DNA of 64,000 bases from Plantago elongata (taxonomy: Eukaryota; Streptophyta; Magnoliopsida; Lamiales; Plantaginaceae), in the NCBI GenBank assembly GCA_036897095.1, contig JAYMSP010000024.1, positions 53,249-117,248 of the forward strand. The letters run 5' to 3'. Both the position numbers and the translations under genes were made by a program. Position 1 is the first letter of the stretch, and every line of letters starts with the position of its first letter. The notes beneath the pieces were generated by a model that made no database searches, was not told where the DNA came from, and worked only from the letters and a program-made list of their open reading frames with translations. This document shows positions 1 through 11,575 of the stretch, one piece after another.

Positions 1-309
1 GCATAACTAATTGTGCTACATAAATAACCACTCCACATTTGCAGCTCCTTTCTCTGGTTCTCCCTACTTCTTATGCAAGTATACATACAAGTCTCTACTA
101 TCTACGCAAGAGATACGTTCTCGCGTTAGCCTCTCAATTCCCAATCCTCAAACCTCTAATTCAAATACATTTCAAACAAGTCAATAAACATCACACTTCT
201 AATTGGTGATCACGAATTATCAATACATAGATGACAGTTTAGCCACTTCGATACACAATATGTTCAACAAATCTGAAACGAGCATTTGAGCAGATGATTA
301 ATTAACAAC

Positions 310-603
310 CTTAAGTGAAGAGAGGCAAAGCTCAATCTGATCATCCCTGAAGCCCTCGCAAGAGAGATTCTCGTAGAGAGAGTGGAGCTTCTTAGACTTC
401 TGCTGTTTCGTGAGATACTCCTCGGGCTCCGCTGTAGATGCACCGGTGGAGCGGCCGGAATTGAGAAGGAGGCGGCGGAGGCGGCTTTCATTCTCCGCCG
501 ATAACTGGAGCTTTGGACCTGTGGCGGCTACGGGCTTCCCTTTAGCTGAGGACGATGATGATGGCTTCTGCGGTTGCTTCTGGTGTTTCTTCTTCGGCGC
601 CAT
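310..603 (-). CDS. DExH-box RNA helicase (DHX29/DExH7-like), first exon only
   Basis: Only the N-terminal ~98 residues are in the window; the rest would lie beyond the left edge. The start is a clear ATG at 603. The protein opens with a Lys/Gln/Ser-rich basic stretch (MAPKKK...). A segment with ENESRLRRLLLNSGR and LYENLSCEGF follows, which I recognise from the N-terminus of plant DExH7/DHX29-type helicases; it resembles a UBA-like helical region ahead of the helicase core. Reading continues to a stop at 298, but a donor (AAG|GTTGTT) lies at 310/309 just after LSSLK, so the exon probably ends there. No helicase motifs can be seen, so the function rests on N-terminal resemblance only. Bases 1–297 look like AT-rich intron. 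Confidence 0.62.
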
Positions 604-761
604 TTGTGCGTAGAATTGATTACTGCTGTCACTGCTTTTTTGTGTTTTGGAGAGAAGTGCAAGTAAGAGTGTAAAAGCGGTAACTGATTAACTAGCGATT
701 AATATCCTTTCGCAAATCTACTTTATTATGTTTTTAATACAAATACTTATAAGGTTAATAA

Positions 762-912
762 GGGCGGTTTGGCAAAGCATTTAAATATTCTATTTGGCTC
801 GATAAAATTTGGCCTAAAATACACTTCAAATACTCAATTTCAATTTTATTTCAAGCACAATTTCACCAAAATTCATTTAAATACCTATTCAAATTATATA
901 CTAATCACCCCC
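762..912. mobile_element. Tourist-like MITE, copy 1
   Basis: About 150 bp, AT-rich, non-coding. Its interior (TTTGGCCTAAAATACACTTC and a following CAATTTCAC block) matches the element at 46998–47146 closely over much of its length. Ends are GGGCGG... and ...CACCCCC. It is preceded by TAA, but the right flank is TCA, so the target duplication is degraded here. It lies only 25 bp outside the Mutator-like element. Confidence 0.6.
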
Positions 913-937
913 TCAAAAATTATCCCTTAAAAATTAT

Positions 938-998
938 GAAAGTCTCTGAGACTTCCACCCAATTATACAAACATGCACAATTATTCTGCAATTGGCTT
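938..998. repeat. Left terminal inverted repeat of MULE
   Basis: Begins GAAAGTCTCTGAGACT and ends ...ATTGGCTT. It pairs with the reverse complement of 4767–4827 over 61 ungapped positions with about 43–44 matches counted by eye. Confidence 0.6.
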
Positions 999-1334
999 CC
1001 TTCTCCATTTTTCACGAGTTGGACGCAGATTCCGGGTTCCGAGTTTGGTATATTCGGATCATTTCGCGGGTTAACGGGTCATATAAATATCCCCTTTTTT
1101 CAGTTTCTTTCCACCATTTTCTCTCATTTCTTTTCCATTACTAACGGTTTCTGGCAATTTCTCTCGCTCTCTTCTTCGATTAGCGTACGAAACCCTAGGT
1201 TTGCTCTCTTTGTGTACGATCTACAGGTTTATACTCTTTTTCTCGCTATCTATGTATTCGATTTGTGTTTTGGTTACCTAATCGGTGGTTACATTATTTG
1301 TTTTTGTGGTTTTTTGTGCTTCTCAATTGATTCA

Positions 1335-3050
1335 ATGTCGGATAATTCGGTTTCTGATTATGTCACACGCGAGGTTAACACTGAGCAGCCGGTGTGCCGG
1401 CAAAAACCTTCTGAAACTGGTGAGTTTTTGCTTTTCTCTGTGCGTTTTTTTGGTTTTATGCTTTTGTACTAGGTTTTATGTCTTTGTTCCTTGCTTTTTG
1501 TTGTTCTTTTTAGTGTTTGATCGTTGTTTAACTGATGGTGTTTCCTGACTGTTGACGTTTACGTTGGGTATTTGATGTTTGATGTTCGATATTGTTGTTT
1601 ATGCTTCGTTTTTTTTGTTTGTTCATGGTTTGATATTGGTGTTATGCTTCGATCTACTGTTTATTTTGTTCATTTTTGTTTTGTTGTTGTTTCGATTGTG
1701 TTTTTAATTACTTTTTTGTCTTTTTGCTGTGTTGTTAGGGTTTTTATATCCTATTATTGTATGTTTATTGTTTAGTGTTGTATAGTTTTTGTACATGTTT
1801 GTCTTGTGTAGTTGATTATTACTTTTTGGTTTTTTTGGCGGGGGATCATGTTTTTGTTGAGTTTTTCAAATTGTGTTTGTTTTTTAAGAATAATTGTGTA
1901 GTGTTATATATGAATTGTGAATTACTCTGAGATTCTACACTTAATTGTAGAGTGTTGTATATTAATTGCTTTTATACTTGTTTCATGTAGGGGAAAAGAG
2001 GGTAAAACTTGTGAAGAGGGTGATGAAGCCTAAGGATCCTGAAGTTTTAAAGAAACCTCGTAAGAAACAAGGTCTTCAGGTTGACCATTCGACAATTGCA
2101 ACCTCTCGATCAGCTAATGATAGGCATCCCAGAACATTGTAAATATCTAACTTAAGGATGAAATGATAGCGAAGGAGTATAAGTCAGGGTGCTCTGGCAC
2201 CTTGTTGTTCGACATGTTGTCAAGGCTGAATGATGCTCAGAAAAAGAGTGTCAGGGTGCGCTGGCACCTTGTTGTTCGACATGTTGTCAAGGCTGAATGA
2301 TGCTCAGAAAAAGAGTGTCAGGGAGATTGGCTTTGGGGGGCTTTTGTCCATGAAATTCAAGTCATTCCTTGTGGGAATAATTCCATGGTTACTGGAGAAT
2401 TTTAACCCACACTCACGTGTTCAGACTATAGGTCAGTATATGTATCATATCACTGTGGAGGATGTACATGATATGTTCCTTTTTCCTAACAATTCTGGTA
2501 GGAAAGTTAGCCTTTTGTATCAGAAGAAGAAGAGGAAGGACAAGAACAAGGACGAGGCGTATGTTACAGGTGGATTGGTTAGGGAAAAATGGAAGGGAAA
2601 GGTTGACAAACTGATGGCAAATGGTGAAGTGAAGTGTACCCTATTGCTTGATAAAATGCTAATGCTGACAGAAGGTGGAGATGAGTTTAACTGTTTAAGC
2701 GCATGTTCGTTTCATACTCATGTGCTGTGTTTTTAGCTCCCACTTCCGGGCACTAGTTGATATGAGAGTTGTTAGCGAACTGGAGGATGTTACAAAGATA
2801 AGGAGTTTAGATTGGTGTGATTTCGTCGTTTCACATTTGTGTGAATCTGTGGAGAAGTATTCTCTAGCAATATCACTCATGTTTATGGGTGCCTTGTTGT
2901 TTTGCTATTGGCTTATCTTCACCGGTTCCCATATATGGGAAAGACAGAGCTTATGACACTTCCACTGGTACAGCATTGGAGTGCGGAGTATATAATTTAT
3001 AGGATTTTAGAGGAGAAATAGAGGAGAAAAAGGCTGACGTGTGGGGTAAT
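1335..3050 (+). pseudogene. Plant-mobile-domain/Ulp1-associated transposon ORF, broken
   Basis: A short first exon may start at ATG 1335 (MSDNSVSDYVTREV...). A Lys-rich exon follows from about 1990 (GEKRVKLVKRVMKPKDPEVL...). The recognisable block runs from ~2190: SGTLLFDMLSRLNDAQKKSVREIGFGGLL, then WLLENFNPHS and HITVEDVHDMF, the signature of the N-terminal domain that precedes Ulp1-type protease domains in many plant transposon-related proteins. It continues in a shifted frame around 2750–2960 (LDWCDFVVSHLCESVEKYSLA, ...GALLF). A 67-bp tandem duplication at 2183–2316 shifts the frame, stops occur near 2140 and 2734, and no protease catalytic region is visible, so the gene is truncated and dead. 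Family assignment is from pattern memory; the exon boundaries are approximate. Confidence 0.6.
2183..2316 (+). repeat. 67-bp tandem duplication (2 copies)
   Basis: Copies at 2183–2249 and 2250–2316 differ at one base (GCTCTGG versus GCGCTGG). The unit begins GTCAGGGTGC and ends AAAAAGAGT. The length is not a multiple of three, so it frameshifts the surrounding ORF. Confidence 0.9.
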
Positions 3051-3180
3051 TCCATTATGATTTCAAATTTTCCTATTACCAAAGCAAGGGTTACTGCTTC
3101 TTCTTCGGAGTTTGTAATGATGATCAGGTCAAGGCTAATTCAAAGGATGTGAGTTGGTTTTTTTTTGTTTCTTTCTTTTT

Positions 3181-4430
3181 TTATTTTTCTTCTCCAACAT
3201 TTTTTTTGAATGTTGTATCAAAGATAACAACATCCCCAAAACAGTCTGTAATCATCCCTTCATCAGCCCAAAATAGTCCACATAACATGCTTTCTTTGTC
3301 CAAGATAATTTCATAGAAGAAGCGAGGGTTATTTTGTTGCTTTTCATGTAGCATGTTGACTACATTTTGTGCATCAGCACCACCAGTTTTATGGTTTATT
3401 AACTTGTTTATATGGTTGTAATGGTCTCTTTTTGTATGGCCCACATTCTCCTTGCTCAAAAAATTTGTTGCTAGGTATTTATATGAAACAGTGGGTTTCA
3501 TGCCTGACTTCTCCATTGCTTTGATGGCTTCTTCTTTGTGTTTGTCAATCCTTCCCTCCACTCTACGAAGATGTTGCCACTCAGGTCTAGTGTATGGATG
3601 TGTGATTCATGTGGTGCCAATCGGCTACAATTCGTTCGAGTGACATGTACTGTCCTTGTTTTTCTTTTCTTTACATTTGCTGCAGATCCTGGAATGCATG
3701 GGGAAGGTGTTTTCAGGGGCTTTTTTGTTGTATGTGTACGTCCATCAGCAAAGCACCTGAAATATTTTTTCCTCACTTCCCCGTCATCTCTATAACGTTT
3801 TCCAGATGAGAGGTTCACACTAAAACTCAGTGCAGCAACATGTCTTCTATATTTATGAACTATTTCATCATAAGTTGCTGCTGATTTTCCTTTGAATAAT
3901 TGTAGTAATTCTTCATCACCATTATCAATTACAACATCACCTGCAAATATACAATTAAACATACATGCACAGAGCCACACTATAACATACAGTTACACCA
4001 TAAAAATAAAAGGTTAGGTCACTCAGAATCTTGTCAGGAGCATCCTCCACACTAGCTCGGTGATCAATCAACTCAGACATGAGCATGTACACACTCTGTA
4101 CAAGCCAAATAACAACTAACATGCACAATTCCTCTATAACAACATGCAGTTACACCATAAAAACATAATAAAAGGTCAGGTCACTTAGAGGCTTGTCAGG
4201 AGCATCCTCCACACTAGCTCGGTGATCAATTGACTCACATGAGCATGTACCCACTATGTACAAGCCAACTCACAACTAACATTCACAATTAACATCTAAC
4301 AAACTCAATTTCTATAGTTAAGACAAATTTTGATATTGTTACCTTCATGAACAACAATTCATAAGTATTCAATAGGTAAACGTTGATCGTTCTCATCAGA
4401 AACAAGGTTTTCTTCAATGATTTCATCCAT
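3181..4430 (-). pseudogene. FAR1-related (MULE transposase-type) gene, truncated
   Basis: Begins at ATG 4430 (MDEIIEENLVSDENDQRLP). A following exon (about 3945–3500) carries a FAR1-type zinc-finger region: YDEIVHKYRRHV, LSFSVNLSSGKRYRDDGEVR, KKYFRCFADG. After a frameshift near 3540 it continues as KHKEEAIKAMEKSGMKPT, then NNPRFFYEIILDKES, LFWADEGMITDCFGDVV and IFDTTFKKN, the opening of the MULE transposase domain. It stops there (~3181), so nearly the whole catalytic domain is missing. An in-frame TGA also follows EYL in the first exon. The family covers both domesticated FAR1/FHY3 factors and MULE transposases. The element ends around it favour a dead transposase. Confidence 0.7.
3964..4290. 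repeat. ~156-bp imperfect tandem duplication
   Basis: Two copies start at about 3964 and 4120. Both contain GCATCCTCCACACTAGCTCG followed by GTGATCAAT, and both end near CAAGCCAA. They lie in the intron between the first two exons of the FAR1-related pseudogene. Small indels separate the copies. Confidence 0.8.
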
Positions 4431-4766
4431 CGTGAGTACCAAAACATAACAACGCAATGGCTATTCTCAAATTATACTGAAACAAACCTAATTTTAATTA
4501 TTTTTTTTTTGCTTAATTAATCGTCATTCTATGAAGCTGGGTGTAGAAATCGACGATAATCAATGAATTTCGGACATGTTGGTGAAGAAATCGTAGATAA
4601 TCAATGGTGAAAGAGAACGAAATTGAGCTCAGAGAGAGAAGAGCCGAGGGAAAATGCTGTGTACAGAGATAGAGAGAAAAGAGCTGTGAGTTTGACGTTT
4701 ATTTCCATTTTTTATATGACCCGATTTTGGCTTGGATCCGGGTCTTCGACCTGCGAGATTCATCTT

Positions 4767-4827
4767 AAGCCAAATTGTTTGTAATTGTGTATGTTTCTAT
4801 ATTTGTGTAGTACTCTCATAAACTCTC
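4767..4827. repeat. Right terminal inverted repeat of MULE
   Basis: Partner of 938–998. Read on the minus strand it begins GAGAGTTTATGAGAGT and ends ...TTTGGCTT. The transposase start codon (4430) lies about 340 bp inside it. Confidence 0.6.
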
Positions 4828-5069
4828 AATATATTAAGGACTCTCAGTTAGACAGACGGACTCTTTTTTGAAACGATAAAACTTACAATTACTTTTTACC
4901 CTACTCCTTTTCGTAAATCTCATATTATCACTTTTTCATCAGAATCGTGCATTTGGCTCATTTTATATTATGAACTTGAAACAATGTCATTTAAACACCA
5001 TTCCTATATGACACTAGTTTGTGACTTGTGAGTTATAGCTTATAACATGGACAAGACCATAATTATCCT

Positions 5070-5135
5070 AGGGCATTGCCGCTCGACCATGTCTCCGCCA
5101 GGATCGAATTTAGGCAAGTGCCGCTAGGCTACCAT
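5070..5135 (-). repeat. tRNA-like (SINE head-like) fragment
   Basis: On the minus strand there is a box-A-like TAGCCTAGCGGCA followed about 15 bases later by a box-B-like AAATTCGATCCTGG. No tRNA cloverleaf can be folded and no A-rich tail is clear. Possibly an old SINE head unrelated to the five-copy family described elsewhere in the window. Confidence 0.35.
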
Positions 5136-5613
5136 AGGGTGTGTTAATGTTGGTGGGTGTTTACAATCACTATCACAAGAAACGTACTGATAAATCTGCA
5201 AATAGAAAAAACCTTAAATCACCCAAATCATCTCAGTGAACTTAACAAATAATTTCAAAAAGAAATGTATTGCACCCAGAGTAAGCCTTTAAATAAGCAA
5301 TACTGTAATTGTATATCCTCGGACCAAAAATTTGATTCCATAAGACAGATATAAGCCGTGATAAGATTTACATTTTACCCTGCATAACTATCTTACAACC
5401 AGAAAATGGCATACAGTTTCAATGGTACATCATCCGGCAGAAGTTGCCAAGAGGATATAATACACCTGCTACATGGATCTAAAAGAAGGAACAAGTAAGG
5501 CTATTAAAGAGACAACGATGATGACAAAACCCCCAGTCTTCATGAGCTTCCTTTTGTGGATCGCTCGTGTAGTGTTCCCAGACTGTGAAGTACAAGATTA
5601 CAGCTGAATATGG

Positions 5614-8600
5614 CTAGAGGCCCAGGTTTGAAAGAAGCTGACGCCATCTAGGAGTTTCCTCATCAAATATGTAGGTCAATGGAGAAATCAGGACCCCACT
5701 GCCCCCAATCTGTGCAGGGAAATATTGCAGGAAATTTTCACTAAGCAGATAAATATCCAGCAGATGAGGATACATATAAATTCATAAATGGGCAGATCAA
5801 CCACTGAAGAGTAAACTTGGTCTGAGTTAATCCTTTACGTGATGTTGATGTTAGTTGCTCTAAGAACTTCAACAAAGGTTAATCTCTGAATGTTTAAAAG
5901 TTAATCTCTGTTAGTTAACTCATAAGGTTAATCTCTGAGTGTACAAAAAATCAACTGGAATTGAGTTGTCTCAATTCCAGTTCTAATCCAAACAGTCCAT
6001 AAAACAATACTGGTCAACGTCTCGTTGTCAGATCAATGTTAAATGTATACCTATATACTGATATACCCCTAATACGTAACCTACCAATACCATGGACATT
6101 GACATTGGGCGTGAGTGCTAGAAACATCATAGGACACGGTATAATCATGATATTTGGTTCGTCTATTTACACAATATTGTTTGAACAAGGTTTAGAAATC
6201 TCACATGCAAGACCATGTTAACCAGTGATACATGAATGTGGATATACAGTTGGATGGAGCATTTAGGAGTAATTTCTTACCGCTCTAAGCTGCTGGACAG
6301 ACTTGTAAAGCGCTTTCTTTGGAACACAAATGACTATAGCATAATAATCTGCTGTCACCTTCCCGTCACGTTTGCGGAAAACCGGGCTTATTGTTGGTCC
6401 CTGAAAATAAATAGCATATCTCGAGTAAAAAACTATCAAATTGTAAAGGATGGTGACAACACCTTCTTGGCCATGTAGGAGATACAGGGCCAAGAAAAGT
6501 CAGCCTGACCTGCAACCCAGACAAAGATGTTTGGCTTAGAATTCGTTCAGCAACTTCCTCAGCACTGCTACCCCTCATGTTGGCAGTTACCTGTAATGAA
6601 ATGTTAATAAACAGAAATAGACATAAATGTACTTAACTTCAAAATTGCAATTTGATTCTCACCGTAAATTGGCCCATAGCCTTTAGATGTGCCTCCAATC
6701 TTTCAAGCATTTCATGAGTTATATCAAGCACACCTTTTCTCTGGATCAAGGACCTTTTACTAGCAACAAGAACAGCCTGAAATCATAGAGAAAGTCAAAT
6801 TTTAAGGAACAATAACTATACAATGTCTGAAGCTACTCCGCTTAAGGTTTGGCAAATTCAAAATGTAACCAACAGAACAAGCCGTCACCTGACTTTCCAA
6901 GATGACTCCTCCATCAATCTCTTTCAAATTATTTTCCCTCAATGTGGTTCCACTACTCACAAGGTCCACAATAGCATCGGCTATCCCCATCTGAAAAAAA
7001 CAGGTAGCTAAACAGGGTCACTGAAATATCCATAATTATAGACAAAGTTAAAACTTAAAACAATGTTTGAGTTCTACATAGACTGAAACTTCACAAGGCT
7101 AGCACGCAAGGAAAAAAAATGAAGTTGTTCATGATAATTTCATTATCGGTAAGCAAACAGGTAGCATTAACATTCACTAAGGTTAAGTAAATTCAATGCC
7201 CACCAGACAACCATTAATTTACAAAATTTTAAGACTTACAGCAGGAGCTGCCTCTAAAGCTCCATCAGCAGTTGAAAATGTGACATGCTTCAGACCATTT
7301 TCGTTCATAAATTTAGGACCTAGCTGCAATGAGAAAATTATGTAAAGGCATATTTCAGTTCACAGAAAAGGTAATAGGAAAATTAAAAATGCAGAGCAAG
7401 ATTGTGACAAAATCATACATATGTGAATCCAGTAGCAACTCTTAGTGGTCTATCAGGCTTCCACTGAGGCATCTGTGCTAGCTCCTTCAAAGAATTTATA
7501 TTCTCAAATATTCCATACTTGGGAATCTGTGGAAGGAAATGGATTTACTTTCACAGTATATAGAAACAAATTATAATGCTGAAGATGACAGAAAGTTCTA
7601 CTGTATGGTGACAAGAGTTCCATGCAGATCACTTACTGCAATAGATAAACGGCAATCGCCATAATCAAGAGCATCATGGACAAGAATGAGATCTTCATCA
7701 CCCTGCAAGAATATATGAGAATAGTCTGAGTGAAACCTCTGGGATTTTACAGGCCTAAAAAAAAAGGTTGTTGAAGCACTTCTGCTGGGTTTAGGCATGC
7801 GACATTCCAATTACTTCTGATTTTTAATTGTGAACAGATTTCACATCGTAAGAAATCAGGTGTAAACATGACATGCACTTCTGTGTTAAAAAAAATTTCA
7901 AATTATTGTGCAATGTTTAGTTTGACATGCACTTTTGTCAAGTAGCACTTCCATAAGATACCATGTTGTTGAACAGAGCCTGCTGGTAAAGTCAACCGTT
8001 TGCAATATACATTCTCATTCACATAGTAGTACCCAAAAAGCACTGCAAATAAGTATCCTAGCATACTAACTTGAATCCTACAGCCAGTAACCAACCCATT
8101 CCAGTACCAGTAATCCAAGAGATCATGGGTGGATTATTCCCAAAACTGTGAATTCGCATTAGCATAATCCAGTTATTTCAGCTCATTGTGGTTAAAATTT
8201 ACATTGCGAGTTATTAAGAATGCTGACTCTTAACCAAAGAACCAAAATTAAAAGAAAACTATGAGAACGAGCTATCAAAGAGAACGTTTATCTGCTTATT
8301 GGCAGGATTTTAACTTGCTGGTTGGTAACTAATAGAGCACCACTGTGAAAGGGTCTTGCCCAATTACCTGTCCAAATTCCTGAACGATGTCCAAACCAAC
8401 AATCCCAAGGTCCAAATCACCAGATATCAATTTTCTCACAATGTCCTTCGGCCGTTGGAACCACACTTCTAAATTTGAGAGCTGAAACATCATAATAATG
8501 TCATAATTACTTTAGATGAAGTCAGCAAGGTGCTCCAATCTCCATGCAGATAATATATGAAATTTATTTGACCGTATTTCATGAAAATAAGATAGCAATG

Positions 8601-9222
8601 TCTAATAGCATCTGAAGTGCATCTCAATCTTCCCAATGTATGTTCGTTTTAACCATCAGATGTGATATTCCCAATTTATGTCCATTTCAAATCAAACCAT
8701 TAGTCGGTACAATTATTCCCAGCAGATACATTATCTAAATCAACATCCGATTAAAACAACCAATGCAGTGATTTCGAGATTAGTACTTAGTAGCCATTGA
8801 TAACAACCGAAACAGACCTGAGGAATTTCTGCGACATACTGGCGTGGATTAACCTGCCTCACTGACAATTGACAATCCTTGAAGAAACAAAACGCACAAC
8901 AATCAATCAGTCAATTTACCAGTAAACAAAACGAATAAAAACGAGTGATATCTGAAAAGTAAATGCAATCAGCAGCATAGAGAAAGCAATAGACCTTGAG
9001 GAGATCGAGAGTGTCAGTGGCCATTCGGCCTTTACTCGGCAATCCAAGGCGGACTTCATCTCTTGGCTTCTTATCGACATTTCCGTTCAACACGGCAGCC
9101 GGCGATGCGGTGGAGCAACAGGATACGGTGAATTTGAGGGTAGGTGAGGGAGAAGACGACGTCGTTGAGAATGGTGAAAGTGCCGCCGAAGGGCACTGGA
9201 CGAGGATTGTTCGAAGCAACAT
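5614..9222 (-). CDS. HISN1: ATP phosphoribosyltransferase, chloroplastic
   Basis: First enzyme of histidine synthesis: joins ATP and PRPP to give phosphoribosyl-ATP in the plastid. Eleven exons are legible. Exon 1 (8995–9222) gives a Ser/Thr-rich transit peptide, then [20 protein letters not shown], the classic start of the catalytic domain. Later exons give [30 protein letters not shown] (~8365–8482), [19 protein letters not shown] (~7637–7705), LRVATGFTY (~7424–7527), [15 protein letters not shown] (~7240–7324), [19 protein letters not shown] (~6888–6990), [20 protein letters not shown] (~6662–6778), [14 protein letters not shown] (~6480–6590) and [18 protein letters not shown] (~6276–6400). 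The last exon is 5614–5707, ending LLSNLGL. The product carries the C-terminal regulatory domain of the long form, which responds to histidine in this family. ATG at 9222 chosen because it gives a plausible plastid peptide. Confidence 0.93.
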
Positions 9223-9923
9223 TTCTTCGACGGAGAATCGCCGGAGAGGATAGGGAGATTAATCGCCGCCGCAAAAGATGTGTGATGGTCAGGTAGCTGC
9301 TAGCTGACAGCGATTGGAGAATAAGCTGTTAGTTTTTGGATAGGAATCGGAAATGTAAGTGAGTGAGTGACAAAAGTGCAATTAATTCTGCGAAACTGAA
9401 AATAGCAAAATTAATTTGGACAGCCTCCAAAACAAGGGGTCACCACTCAAGTTCCGTCTACGCCTGGATGTATCTTTCTCCAGGAAACAAGTTTAATTCA
9501 ACTCGAACTTGTATTTAGCGATAAACTTTAAAAACTTCGTGTAACCGATCTTTTGAATGAACATACCTTGGCTTCTTAATGGAGTTTTAACTACATGATT
9601 AAACAAGTGAACTAGTATGTATTAGGTCTAGTTTTATATAGCTACTCTATTCCAAATTTCCAGACTCGAATTATGAAAGGTGAGGTAATATCTCATATAT
9701 ATTGTTAACGATGGACATTTTAGTTAATAAAACCGATGAATTCACTCGTCAATGTTGTGTTTTGTTTTTTCATTTTCTCTCATTTTTTGTGAAACTATTT
9801 CTTAACCTTATAGAACCATTAATGAACTGCATTAAATAAATCGATGTAAATGCTCATGCTCAATACTTTCTATTAATTCTTACGATCCTATGTCTAGATG
9901 TTTAATTTTGTAAGGATAAATTT

Positions 9924-10102
9924 TTTCTATTAAATAGAAGATGATGACTCTGTTATATTTGTATTTTCATTTTGTTAGCACAGTTTCTATTAAATAGAAG
10001 ATGATGACTCTGTTATATTTGTATTTTCATTTTGTTAGCACAGTTTCTATTAAATAGAAGATGATGACTCTGTTATATTTGTATTTTCATTTTGTTAGCA
10101 CA
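9924..10102. repeat. 60-bp tandem repeat, three copies
   Basis: Units start at 9924, 9984 and 10044 and are identical except for the last base of copy 3. The unit begins TTTCTATTAAATAGAAGATG and ends GTTAGCACAG. Intergenic, between HISN1 and the NIPA gene; no coding potential. Confidence 0.95.
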
Positions 10103-11036
10103 TACTGTATATTTCATATCCCTACCACGAGTGTGTCATCACATTTGTTCTTATCCGACATAGTTAGCTTGTTGATGTGTACTTAAATATGGCAATCTAC
10201 CATACATTGATCGGTGCATTACGTGGAAAACATTATCAGAATCAAAACAACATTTAGGGGGTGCCAATTGTGATTGTTTCTATGGCATATAAGTGCCAAC
10301 TCGAAACACTGAGGTATTATGTTATTTTTGCACATGGCCCAACTACACTCTCCATGCATTTGAGGATCATACATAGTTTAGCTGATTATTCCATCTCATT
10401 CTCCTTGTATTATATTCACACCAATCGAGGTGAAAATCTATAAACAAGCAGACCTATTATGAATGGAGAGATGTAGTTGGGTTTTTGGGAGGTGGAGAGT
10501 ATGGCAAATTACATAAGATCTCTAGCTAAAGTAATATGTTATGAGTCCACGAAAGATCAAAGTGGATTACAAGATTAATATAAGTTCCATGTAGGTAGGC
10601 TTCGACGATACACTCGAGATGATAAAAATAGTAAATCGTACATGGTAGACACGCACATTTAAATCACTATCATGAATGCAAACTATTTGTTAAAATAAAA
10701 GGAGAGAAGAGAGAAATATAGAGTTGATTCCATTGTCTAAAATGTGAGTACAAGCAAGGGTATTTATACAAGAGTAGAGTGAATCAAATGGACTAGGAGC
10801 ATATGAAGAGGCACCAACTACTCCACTAACCATTAAACTCTTTAATCATCCACTAACATGTACATTTATCTCTAATATGTTTGCTTATAAATTACTAAAG
10901 CTTGGAGTTGAAGTGAGTTTCTCGTTCAATGAATTGGATAGCATGTGCAATGACTATCCTAGTTTGTCTTGGTGACGAGAATGGCGACTTGGGTGAGTAT
11001 GTAACTGAATTATCTCTCTTCGATTACAATGTAACT

Positions 11037-11124
11037 AGCTTACAATTTGTCAGATCAATATTAGGTACTCATTTTATGGAATCAGCTTACAATTTGTCAA
11101 ATCATTATTAGGTACTCATTTTAA
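11037..11124. repeat. 47-bp period direct duplication
   Basis: AGCTTACAATTTGTC...AGGTACTCATTTTA occurs at 11037 and again at 11084 with three substitutions. Confidence 0.8.
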
Positions 11125-11575
11125 TATGAGACTGTATTGACAATAATTTAATACATTTTAAAAACCGAAACAGCTAAAATAAAGGACGTAAATCCAAAAG
11201 AAGTTGGTCCCGAGTGACCAAATCGCAAATTACCATGATCGCGTCGTCTCCGTAGCGCTTACCTTCCTTCCATGGCGCCTCAGTTGGCACCTGCCGATCC
11301 ATAGATACCAAATTCACAAACACAAAACAAATCGACGATTTCTTCATTTGGCCAAATTTACCACTACCAGCAAAATCCTTCACCGTATCAGATCCATCTG
11401 TAACCATCTCTCACCGTAAAACCCTTCAATTCCCCAGCTGTTATTTTCCCACTGCCAACCAACCGTTTCTGCATCACTTCCATATCCCTCTCTGTTTCCA
11501 CCGCCTCCAATCCGCCGATCTTCACAAATCCGTTTCAATTTCCAGTTTAACTGTTAAAAGTGGAGGAAATCAGAA

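Larger units (their letters stand above)
938..4827. mobile_element. Decayed Mutator-like element (MULE) with convergent genes
   Basis: Bounded by inverted repeats at 938–998 and 4767–4827. They align without gaps over 61 positions at about 70% identity by hand. A further shared inverted block (CGGGTCATATAAA) lies at 1075–1087 and 4711–4723. Inside are a plus-strand gene starting near the left end (plant-mobile-domain/Ulp1-associated type) and a minus-strand gene starting near the right end (FAR1 DNA-binding plus start of MULE transposase domain). They converge near 3.15 kb, the layout known from MuDR. Both genes carry frameshifts or stops, so the element is non-functional. I could not find a convincing 9–11 bp target duplication. 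An independent old FAR1-related gene next to a separate transposon is the alternative, but the inverted ends argue for one element. Confidence 0.6.
9275..11560. other. Intergenic region, repeat-rich
   Basis: No gene supported. It holds the 60-bp triplicate, an LTR-like stretch around 10690–10870 (purine-rich GGAGAGAAGAGAG block, TATTTATACAAGAG) that could be a solo-LTR scrap, and a 47-bp period direct duplication at 11037–11124 (TACAATTTGTCA...TTAGGTACTCATTTTA). Short ORFs at 10261 and 10929 have no family features. The 5' leader of the NIPA gene probably begins within the last ~350 bp. Confidence 0.5.

Noticed and set aside
410-613. Plus-strand Arg-rich ORF opposite the helicase exon
   Set aside because: Antisense shadow of the Gln/Lys/Ser-rich first exon of the DExH helicase.
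1285-1775. Phe/Cys/Val-rich ORFs
   Set aside because: T-rich intron or leader of the transposon gene read in arbitrary frames; no family pattern.
1335-3050. Active Ulp1 SUMO protease
   Set aside because: The catalytic His/Asp/Cys domain is not present anywhere before the opposing transposase fragment, and the frame is broken.
9924-10102. CRISPR-like array
   Set aside because: The three 60-bp units are directly adjacent with no spacers, in a plant genome; a simple tandem repeat.
10690-10870. Solo LTR of a Copia element
   Set aside because: Only a purine-rich patch and an LTR-like AT context are visible; no TG...CA ends or target duplication found, so not annotated as an element.
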